Source: Ciborinia camelliae
Lineage: Eukaryota; Ascomycota; Leotiomycetes; Helotiales; Sclerotiniaceae
Length of the DNA: 64,000 nt
Direction: 5' to 3'
Assembly (NCBI GenBank): GCA_025890175.1
Contig: JANPYM010000001.1
Location: forward strand, 1,833,004 to 1,897,003
Shown here in pieces: positions 49,006-59,108 of the stretch. The stretch's first letter is position 1, and every line of letters begins with the position of its first letter. The notes under the pieces were generated by a model, which saw only the letters and a list, made by a program, of their open reading frames with translations, was not told the DNA's origin and ran no database searches. A program made the translations under genes and the position numbers.

Positions 49006-49625
49006 CCTCGCAAATCTGTTTATTTAAAGGTTATTAAGAATGTAGAGACACGAGACCTTTATGGCAGCTTATTGAAGAAACTTGAATTCAAAATACACAT
49101 CAAGGAATACAATATCGCCTATATACAGTATTATTATTACCTAGGTACTATGGTGTTTTCAACAAGGATGATTTGACGCCGCTCATGAGGATTGGAAATT
49201 TCTTCCAACTTTATGAATTCAGAAGAGTATTCTGTCTAAGAAACACTCAAGTAGAATGCAACAACGCGGATCTAGCCCATACACACCCCACTTCAAACCA
49301 AATAAAGGAGCTACTCGGAACAAGCAGAGTAGCTACTGGGCTGGCTGTATGATGTGTATCCGTACCTTTTCCACGCCGCCATTTCCGATACCGCAAAGGG
49401 AGACTCAGGGATGACGAAGCGAGAGAAAGCTTTCCAGGACCAAAAGCCAAGAAACTACTAAACAAGAAATTAAGAAGATGCCATCCTTCATACGTATACC
49501 AAGTTGAATGGTTGCATGCACTGATCAGCAAATGGTATAAAGTTGGGGAAGGAAGCTGGTAGAACTAGTCGCAATATTGTCCATTCTACCTGTGAATTTA
49601 CGTGGCTGGTAACAGTAACAATACC
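49006..49625. other. Bidirectional promoter between sidF-like and sidH-like genes
   Basis: 620 bp. By eye I find no ATCWGATAA match and no GATAA core on either strand here, unlike the NRPS and transporter promoters of the same cluster. Confidence 0.55.
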
Positions 49626-50527
49626 ATGTCTCCAAGATCGAGATCCTTAAATTTTCGACATTTTTATGTCTCTTTCCCGCAAGAACGGATCGTTCAGGTC
49701 ACGTTGAACAGGCCCGAGAAGCTGAATTGTATCGACCAAGCTACGAGTCGGGAAATCCAAGAAATTTGGGATCTTCTTGACCAAGATGAGAGTTTATGGG
49801 TTGGAATTATCACAGGCGTGGGGAGAGCGTTCTGTACAGGGGCCGATCTGCAAGGTTAGAAATTCCACTTTTCATTCATTGTTATTCAATATCAAAATGT
49901 CCTTTTTCACGAAAACTAATCAAGTGTTCGAGAACAGAATGGAACGAGATGAACAGGGCAGGAGTAGTTAATGACATGTCTGCACCAGGTCTTGCAGGAC
50001 TCCCTCGTCGAAGTGGCAAAAAGCCGATTATTGCTGCAGTCAATGGTATATGCATGGGAGGGGGTTTTGAAATGATAACTAATTGCGATGTTGTAATCGC
50101 TGCCTCTACGGCCGTGTTTTCTCTACCCGAAGCGAAGCGTGGGATAGTCCCTGTGGCGGGGTGTCTACCGCGGCTAGTTCGCACCCTAGGTCTGCAACGC
50201 ACCTCGGATCTGGTATTGACTGGTAGAAACGTAAGTGCCAAGACGCTGTGTGGTTGGGGACTCGTCACTCAAGTGGCAGACTCCGGGACCGATGTTGTTG
50301 ATGTTGCGGTCCAGGTTGCTCAAGACATGTGCAAGAATAGTCCAGATGCGTTAATTATTGGACGTATGGGTATTCGATTGGGCTGGGAAGCTGGCAGTGT
50401 AGAGGATGCTGTGTCAACTTTGGCTGATGAATGGTATCCCCGCCTGGTTAATAGTCCTAACTTTGCCGAAGGTATCCAGGCATATGTGGATAAACGATCT
50501 CCGAACTGGATAAATTCAAAGCTTTGA
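49626..50527 (+). CDS. sidH: SidH-like enoyl-CoA hydratase (crotonase fold)
   Basis: Two exons, 49626-49854 and 49938-50527, with an 83-bp intron (GTTAGA...CAG) in phase 1, encode 272 residues. The start is ATG 49626-49628; the open frame extends upstream only through a GTG. Crotonase motifs are present: RPEKLNCIDQATSREI, GRAFCTGADL (first oxyanion-hole strand), NGICMGGGFEMITNCDVVIA (second) and the active-site helix FSLPEAKRGIVPVAG. In Aspergillus SidH dehydrates mevalonyl-CoA to anhydromevalonyl-CoA, the donor used by SidF. The C-terminus is Ser-Lys-Leu, the canonical peroxisomal PTS1. General fatty-acid enoyl-CoA hydratases share the fold and may also be peroxisomal; cluster context favours SidH. 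Confidence 0.85.
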
Positions 50528-50710
50528 GGAGGTAAGGGGGTAAGCGGGTATGGCGGGGACTGATTGTAGTGCAATGACGCTTCAGGAAGGAGAAATGGTG
50601 TCGTACGTACGGAATAATCCGTAGAAGCTGCTATTTATTTTCCACATGCTGAAATGTTTCAAGTCAATTAGTTAGTGGAGACAGCTGAGGGAAGGTGCAA
50701 AAAAAGTATG

Positions 50711-50731
50711 TAATTATTATCTTATCAGATG
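50711..50731. repeat. 21-bp direct repeat, copy 1, with GATA element
   Basis: Identical to 50849-50869 over 21 bases (AT-rich start followed by TTATCAGATG); the copies are 138 bp apart and both contain the SreA-type element. Confidence 0.9.
50722..50730 (-). promoter_or_regulatory. SreA-type iron GATA site (ATCTGATAA)
   Basis: Plus strand reads TTATCAGAT, the reverse complement of ATCTGATAA, an exact match to the ATCWGATAA consensus known for SreA in Aspergillus. About 630 bp upstream of the NRPS start codon and 195 bp past the sidH-like stop. Confidence 0.7.
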
Positions 50732-50848
50732 CATGTGACATGGATAAACATCTAGTAGGGAAAGGATTCCGGTACGAGGTTATTTTCACGTCATCTTGTA
50801 GAGTGGGTCCGGAGCTCTGAGAGGTGGTTGACCCACACATATAGTAGC

Positions 50849-50869
50849 TAATTATTATCTTATCAGATG
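50849..50869. repeat. 21-bp direct repeat, copy 2, with GATA element
   Basis: Second exact copy of 50711-50731. Confidence 0.9.
50860..50868 (-). promoter_or_regulatory. SreA-type iron GATA site (ATCTGATAA)
   Basis: TTATCAGAT on the plus strand, exact ATCWGATAA match in the same orientation as the first, about 490 bp upstream of the NRPS start. Two spaced sites suggest cooperative binding by a two-finger GATA factor; that is inference. Confidence 0.7.
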
Positions 50870-51356
50870 AGATGAGATCAACAGGGGTAAAAATTTAATC
50901 CTTCTTACGTTGACCCGCTACATTACTAGCTAGGTACAGTTAGGTACCTAGATATTAGATGACATGACATGGATAAAAATATAATCAACCACACAACATA
51001 CAATCACTCCTCTCAGTCTGTCGGACTGTCCAAGTCCATTTTCAAATTGAATCATGGCCGATCTCGGTTTGGGTTTTATGCTCCAAAATTTGCATTATGT
51101 TTATGCCGTAATGGTTATTAATCCTGACCGGTTCCGGTACAGAGTAGTGGCTTTACGGCTCTACTCTCCAGTGGAAGAAAATATCCTATCATACCCATTT
51201 GGCTGTCCGACTATCCAAACCAGACATAATACCTCAATTAAGTTCAACCTGTGCAAATTTCTACTGAATCGAATGCACTGTTGAAGTTCAATCTTCCTCT
51301 CCCAAATCTCGCAACAGCCAGGACTCCAAGATTGTAATATATAGACTGTCGTCAGA

Positions 51357-54300
51357 ATGGGTTCTGTACATGATGATCCACAAGGTCTACACTCTCCTGA
51401 AAATGGGTTTGTTGATTTGTTGTCAGGTCGGCCTGATGGCGAAGGCTTTAGGTCTTTCAACATAAACGGTCTGGCTTCTGATCAGACCACCACTCCGACA
51501 GGCATGAGAGAGGAACTTTTGCTTTTATCCTGGATCATCGTGCTCTTGCGGACCCGGGATGAAGATAGTCAGATCTCTTATGATTGGGCATACAAAAGTC
51601 GAGAGAATAATTTTGAGCTTGAGCTGGTGAAGGGGCGTCTCTCGCTAGACGAAGTAACGACAGGATTACAAAATAATGTCGGACTGGTTATTTCAGAGAT
51701 TTCACGCCATATTTCGAAAGTTGCATCAAGTCAAGATTCAGCCGTCACCAGTCCTGTCTCGCTATTATTGAGCACCAGTTCTCTATCCCAAATGTCTGAA
51801 GAGGCGAAAGATGAAGTGAGCGAATGACCCATGCCCGGTGCCAGATCGCTGACTGTGATGAGCAAAGGGTATTCTCCACCTTGAACTACGTTACGTTAAT
51901 AATCTTCTCGAAATTCGACCTCTATGGTACACTGAAGCTATTCTGGAATTTACAATTACGCACTTCATCGAGACGCTGGTTGACACCATCAAGACGTGTA
52001 TTTCAAACCCCGAATGTTTTATTGAAGACTGTGTTTGTCCAACTACACATGATATGAACGAGATATGGCGATGGAACCACCAACTTCCTCCAACCTATTC
52101 TTTTTGTATGCATGATATGATTTCCGAGCGAGCTAAAATCTCACCAGAGAAAGTAGCAATCGATTCCTGGGATGGAACCTTGACGTACGCCCAAATCGAT
52201 CAATATTCCACCTTAGTAGCGTGCTCTCTCAAGGAAATGGGTGTCAAGCTACATGACGTCCTACCTGTGTGTTTTGAGAAATCGAGATGGACAATAGTGG
52301 CCGTACTTGCGGTGATGAAAGTAGGCGCAACCTTGTTGATGACTGATCCAACGCTTCCGCTTGCTCGTCTTCAAAATATGGCGGAACAAGTGAGCGCAAA
52401 GGTAATAGTGACGTCTCGCAACCAATACGAGTTTTCAGAGTCGATTGTTCCAAGTGGGAAGATTATGGTTGTGGATGCAGATACATTCACGCACTTCTCA
52501 AATTTAACTGTTAGGCCACGATTAGAAGCCGTGCCACCGTCCACTCTCATGTACATAATTTTCACTTCTGGAAGCACAGGCACCCCAAAGGGAGTCATGC
52601 TTTCTCATGAAACCTATACAAGTAGTGCTGTTCCTCGAGCGAAAGCAGTTGGCTACACAGAAGACTCCAGGGTTCTTGATTTTGCGGCCTACGCTTTCGA
52701 TGTCAGCATTGACAGTATGCTATTGACTCTTGGAAATGGCGGCTGCCTTTGCATTCCCTCCGACGAGGATCGACTGAACGACATAAATGGAGTGATGAGA
52801 AAAATGCAGGTCAATTACGCAGGCTTAACACCTTCGGTTGCTCGAATTCTAGACCCAGATGTCATAAAATCGCTTAGCGGGTTGGGTCTTGGAGGAGAGG
52901 CGTCATCAGTAAGAGATGTTATGACTTGGGGTCAAGATACCAGGATTATTATAGGTTACGGCCCTTGCGAATGTACCATCGGATGTACGATAAATAGTGA
53001 CACTGCTACTGGAAGAAATTATATCTCCATTGGAGAAGGAAATGGAGCAGCTATCTGGATCACCCACCCCGACGACCACGAACTGCTAATGCCCGTTGGT
53101 GCCGTAGGTGAATTGCTTGTCGAGGGGCCTATTGTAGGACAAGGCTACTTGAATGATCCAGAGAAGACTGCAGCGGCTTTTATTAAGGATCCATCGTGGC
53201 TTACCGCAGGTCACAACGGATACGCTGGTCGCCAAGGGCGCCTATATAAAACAGGAGATCTTGGAAAATACGACCCTGACGGTTCTGGGGGCATTTTATT
53301 TGTTGGAAGGAAAGACACACAAGTTAAACTGCGTGGACAGCGTGTTGAACTCGGTGAGATTGAAAGTCAGCTCATGGCTTGGTTGCCTTCAGAGGTCAGT
53401 GTGATTGCCGAGGTGATTGTGCCTCAGGGACTCGGGGGGCAACCTACGTTGGTCGCATTTATTGGACCTCAACAGAACAAGGGACAGGAGAATACCGACA
53501 TAAACTCCATACAGCTTCCTGAAGAGCTGGGCCAAAAGCTGTCGAACGCCAATACAGAATTGTCGAAGGTTTTACCGCGATATATGGTGCCAACCGCATA
53601 CATACCAGTCAATTACATTCCTGTTTTGATTTCAAGCAAGATTGATCGTAAACGGCTGAGGCTATTTGGTGCCATAGTAGACCTACGGGACGTGAATGAA
53701 GAAAAAAAGAGCGTCAGTACAAGGGAACTGAGTAATCTCGAAAAACGTTTACGACAGGCTTGGAGCCAGATATTGAAGCTCGATGCAGAATCCATTCGAC
53801 TTGACGACAATTTCTTTGCGCTAGGTGGTGACTCTTTGGCAGCAATGAAACTTGTAACTGTTTGTAGGGAGGAAGGTCTCGACCTCAGTGTCATCAACAC
53901 TTTCGGCCACCCCACACTCTCAGCGATGACCGAAGTTGTACACACCTACATCTCACAAGCACAGACAGAAACTCCAGCATTTTCGATGATTTCTCAGCCT
54001 GCCGAAGGTGCCTGCATGGAAGCGTCAGAGATGTGTGGATCAGACCTGGCAGCCATTGAGGACATCTACCCTTGCACGCCCACGCAAGAGTCACTGTTCA
54101 CATTTGCGCTAAAATCAACTGAGATGTACGTTGCTCAGAGAGTCACATGTATTCCGTCGCATATCGACCTTAATGTCTGGAAGCAATCATGGGAGAAGGT
54201 TGTTGCAGCAATCCCTATTCTGCGTACTCGCGTAGTCCAGCTCCAACAGCCTGGCCTTCAGCAAGTTATACTTAAAGAAGGCATCTCTTGGAGAAGTTCA

Positions 54301-57300
54301 ACCGATCTAGCCCGATATCTCGAGAATGACCGCAACGAGAGGATGAATCTGGGACAAAGCTTAGCTCGATATGCTATTGTCAACCAGCCAGCCGATGATA
54401 AGCGATACATGGTCTGGACTATTCATCACGTAGTCTACGATGGATGGTCAGAGCCACTATTACTTAAAACAGTCAGCAGTGTTTTGCAAGGTCATGATGT
54501 CGACATAACCCTAGCCCTAATGAGTAGCTTCGTCAAATATGTGCGTGATACAGATGAAGTTGCCATGCAGGAATTTTGGCGACGTGAATTGGAAGACGCC
54601 GTTGGGCCTCAGTTTCCACGTCTGCCTTCTAGGGACTACTTGCCAACTCCAGATGCAAACCTCGAGATTAGTGTAAACCTCGACAAAAGCACTAAATCGC
54701 CATTTACAATGGCAACATTGATTCGTGGTGCGTGGGCGCTAGTAGCTTCGCAATACACAGGAAGCGATGATGTGGTGTTTGGCGAGACGCTCGCAGGTCG
54801 AGACATCTCGTTAGCGGGCGTCGAAAGTATCGTTGGTCCATTGATCGCAACAGTACCTGTTCGCATAAACGTCAAAAGATCAAGCTCCATTGAGTCTTAT
54901 TTACAGAGCGTGCAGCAAGGCATGTTGGCGCGCATTCCGTATCAGCATTTTGGGATGCAAAATATCAGAAAGGTCAGCCAAGATGCTCAACATGCATGTG
55001 AAACTGGCACAGGTTTGGTTATTAATTCAGAACCGGAGTATGCGGGTAGTGATCTTGGATTCAAATCAGGAGATTTTGAGCTCGAATCCCTTCATTTCAA
55101 CCCATATCCGCTTATGCTGGCCTGTGGAATACGTAAAGCTGGATTAAGAATCTGTGCAAACTTTGATAGCAGCCTGATTGACATTACCCAGATGGAACGA
55201 ATGCTTGCGCAATTGCAGATGGCTTGTTCACAGTTAACTAAGGATCTTTCCAGAAGAGTGAACGAGGTATCGTGTTTACCCGAGGTGGAGTTGAATCAAA
55301 TCTGGAAATGGAACCAAACTCCCCCACTATCCTTGGATAGGTCATCGAAAAGGATTCGAGCAGATGCAAGCATTAAACAAGGATCAGTATATCCTCAGGC
55401 TGTGGTGTCTTGGGTGTGCGATCCACAAAATTCATCTCTACTTTCGCCTATCGGCTGTGTTGGCGAGCTCTGGCTTGAAGGCGCTTTCTTTTCGGAGGAA
55501 ACCGTCGAATCTCCAGCCTGGCTTGTGGCCGGGACTTCTACGTATGGTGGTCGCACTGGTAGAGTGCAACCCACAGGCGATATGGTCCGGTTACTAGAGG
55601 ACAGAAGCTTCGTATTTGTTGGCCGAAAGGAGAATGTCATGCCGGTTCAAGGCCATGCAGTGGATATCACAGATTTCGAAGCCCACTTCGCCAAATATCT
55701 TCCACAAACGGCATGTGCAGCCGCAGCTGTATACCAACCATTTTCAGATAGCTCTCAACAAGCTGCAAAGCAAGAGTTAATATTTTTCATAGAACAACCT
55801 CCCGAGGAAGACAATGTTGAGCTCATGTTGGCGAAGTACGACATAACTTGCGACACATCAGATCAGCAAAGTTTCAAGACGACTATCTGCTCCAATATTT
55901 CTTTGGGCCTTGCTCTAGTACTCAAGAAACTCGACAAATTCATTCAAGATTCTCTTCCATCATACATGATGCCCTTTGCATATGTCGTAATTGATAAAAT
56001 GCCCACTATGATGAAAGACGTTGATCACGGATTGTTAAATCAGCTAGCCTCAACAATTCCTCAAGCCGTGCTGGCCGAGCTTCGTCAAGGATTCAAAGAG
56101 GTCTGGTCAAAAAACTCCGCGAAGCAGAATTTTACAAACGCGGAAAATATTCTTCAGGCTGCGTGGGCGAAAATACTTAGCATTCCTTCAGAGAAGATTG
56201 ATATTGATGACAACTTTTTCCGCCTCGGCGGCGACTCAGTTATGGCGATGAAACTGGTATCAAGTCTTCGTTACTTAGGCCATGGTCTAACTGTCGCCGA
56301 TATCTTTCAACATATGCGCCTTGGTGATGCTGCAAAAATGTTAAAGATAGACCACGTATCAACAACCAAGGTTCAGACTTACAAGCCGTTCTCGACGCTG
56401 AATAATTTAGTTATAGAGACATTCTTGTGCGAGGTTGTCCGACCGAAGCTTGCAGACCCAAATTGGTCCATTCGAGATGTATCTCCGGCGACAGACTCCC
56501 AAGTGCTCGATATTAGGGGAACCGTCCAGTCATTGCGTTCTTCCATACAATACACCATGTTGTACTTCGACGAAAGTATTGATAGAGAGCAACTATTCCG
56601 CGCCTGTAAAGAGCTTGTCAAGACTCACGAAATCTTGCGCACCGTTTTCATCGAGCACGAATCGAACTTTTTCCAAGTTGTCATTGAAGAGCTAGATACA
56701 CCTGATGTGATCACATTACAGGCTGACAAGGATATTGAGAAATACGCCACCGATCTCTGCACAACAGACATAGAATCCGAATTTCAGCTAGGATCATCTT
56801 TCCTCAGAATACTACATGCCAAGGACAACAACGGTAAAGAATGCCTCGTTATAGGCTTGTCCCACGCTCTGTATGATGGTGTATCTCTACCAATGTTACT
56901 CCGAGATTTGGAAGTTCTCTACAAAGGAGAAAAGGTTGTCGGTTTTGAGCCTTTCTCGTCATATATGGCACGAATTTGCGACAAGCGTACCCAAACCGCC
57001 GCTGTTAATTACTGGAGTAATCTCCTCAACGATTCCTCATTATCCGTTCTGAAAAGAAAGTCGGCGGAACGTACAGACAAAGCAATCTTCCAAGCCAAAC
57101 CTGTTGATATCTCTCAACGTCCCGAGGAGATTACCACGGCAAACTTGCTCACTGCTGCATGGGCACTAGTGCTGGCACGCCATCTCCAAAATTCAGATGT
57201 GACATTTGGCAGCATCACTTCTGGTCGAAATATTGACCTAGCCGGCACGGAAAATGTTGTTGGTCCATGTTATCAATTCACACCAACCCGCGTCTTGTTC

Positions 57301-57714
57301 AAGTCTCAGTGGACAGCCATGGATCTCTTAAGATTTGTCCAAAGGCAAACTGCAGAATCTGCAGCACATGACTTCCTCGGCTTCGACAAAATTTCCAAGC
57401 AGTGCACGAAGTGGTCTGAATCATCGGATGCACAATTCTTTGATTCCATCGTTCATCATCAGGATTGGGATGATTTTGATACGATGCCTTTTGCAGGGAG
57501 AGAGTGTAAGGTGGATATTCTGAATCCACATGGAGATGCGGCCACTCCTTTCAAGGCCGTCTCGTTTGTTAAAGAAGGGCAGATGCATGTTGGGGTTGTT
57601 GGAAGTGAAAAAGAGACAGTGTTAGTGAATACAGCTCTTGATGAGTTGGTTGCCGCTATTCAGGAATTGGCAACTTGTCAGCTGGAGTTGTTGCTTGATG
57701 GTCAAATGTTCTAG
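51357..57714 (+). CDS. sidD: SidD-like nonribosomal peptide synthetase (fusarinine-type)
   Basis: Two exons, 51357-51815 and 51868-57714, joined in phase 0 across a 52-bp intron (GTGAGC, GCTGAC branch, AAAG), encode 2101 residues, near Aspergillus SidD. Residues 1-215 are a partial condensation-like lead-in. An adenylation domain follows (about 230-745; core FTSGSTGTPKG near 385, TGDL later), then a carrier domain with Ser809 in LGGDSLAAMK, a condensation domain with HHVVYDG (His1006-Asp1011), a shortened adenylation remnant (about 1310-1560) that keeps only C-terminal motifs, a second carrier with Ser1610 in LGGDSVAM-like context (GGDSVMAMKL), and a terminal condensation-type domain with SHALYDG (His1819, Asp1823). 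The family enzyme joins three anhydromevalonyl-hydroxyornithine units by ester bonds into cyclic fusarinine C, reusing one A domain. Iron-type GATA sites lie upstream. Confidence 0.9.
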
Positions 57715-59108
57715 GTATGGTGCTTGGTTGGTTATATTATGGTAAATAGTATTTAACTAACCGGATAAATAGATTTAGTTTTGTACATAAATTGGCAAAT
57801 ACATGAGATATGTGAGAACCGAATAACGTGTAAACTAAAGGGATTTTCAAGGCGTTTCCCGCCTCCAAGAGCACCGATCGCAATCAAGATAGTTTATTTT
57901 AAATAGTATCCAATACTATCTCTCAAAAGCAAAAAAGAAACTATGGTATTGGAAGTTGAAGCTAAAGTTCGGGCGGATGGACTTAAGTTAGAGAAATCAT
58001 CCCCTTTTTTCATATCGTAATTTCAGTTTGTTTGTGGTACAGTGAAAGTGTGTAAGAAGGACGAAGTTCTCATTATGCTATCTAGGATGTCCATATACTG
58101 ATTGTCCCTGTGAAGCTAGTACTAGCGTAACAGTTTGATCCATGTTTTAATAGATATGTACAACACACATATCACATCCTCACACTTTACTCCCAATACA
58201 ACACTTTAAAGCATCACATCTTATTTATATGACGCCGTATAAAAACTCTTATCCTTTCGGCACCGTACTCAACTCAAACAACGAAATTAGCAGTCACTTC
58301 GTCAAATTTGAACTTTTCCATCAAACACAAGCAAGGGGTCTCCGGAAAGGTGTATTCATTCATAGTAGCTCTCGATTCGGTTTCTGTTCGGAATTGGTAC
58401 TCCTCTACATCACCTCATTCACATGTAATAGTTTCCAAATTTTACATAACAAGTTGACGTAAGCCCTCAGGTCCCGAGTGGATCACCATGTACTCCCTTG
58501 TATCCATACCTACTATACCGGGCCTGTTCTCCGTACTTAACCAACGAACCTTACTAGGAAGTTGGACTTCGTACGGCTAGTCCCACTCCCACTAATTCGG
58601 CAGTGGACTTCTACTAGTCGCTACTCGCTAGTGGTACCCCATCCACTACCCTACCCAGCCATTATCTAATCTGATGATCCGATAATCTGATAAAAAATTG
58701 CACTTCCGTGGCTAGTATGGATTACTACCTAAGGTATAGTTAGGTATGGATATATCAATATTAAAGACCATGTGGAATTCTCAAAACCAACTGCAGAATT
58801 GCCAAGGAAAAATGCATCTATTCTTGAATTCCTTGCCTTTTCTGGCCCCTGCAAAAGGGAAAAAGAAAATTAATGGGTGTAAGGTTTGACTAATGTTGTC
58901 GGTCCAAGTACCTGTCTAGGTGGCATTTCACTTGCAATGATGAACCAATTTGCTTAGACCGATGTCGGGCTAGTTTTAATAGCCGAAGCATTATCATTAT
59001 TAGTATCCATCTACAAGACAAGACGAGATAAGTTCTATAATAGGTAGTCCGAAAGAGATGTATACATACTGATCGAAAGGCCTTCTGACTTGAGCAAACC
59101 ACTTCACC
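57715..59108. other. Promoter region of the ABC transporter gene
   Basis: 1.4 kb without a gene. A GATA cluster at 58663-58693 lies about 420 bp upstream of the transporter start. Small open frames at 58229-58462 and 58890-59206 have no coding character. Confidence 0.65.
58685..58693 (+). promoter_or_regulatory. SreA-type iron GATA site (ATCTGATAA)
   Basis: Exact ATCWGATAA match, overlapping GATAA at 58681-58685 and near an inverted TTATC at 58663-58667, so three GATA cores lie within about 30 bp, upstream of the ABC transporter. Confidence 0.7.

Larger units (their letters stand above)
50528..51356. other. Promoter region of the NRPS gene
   Basis: 830 bp holding two copies of a 21-bp direct repeat that embeds a GATA element (separate entries), two TGACATGGATAAA copies near 50736 and 50967, and a TAGGTACCTAG word at 50941-50951. 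Confidence 0.75.
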
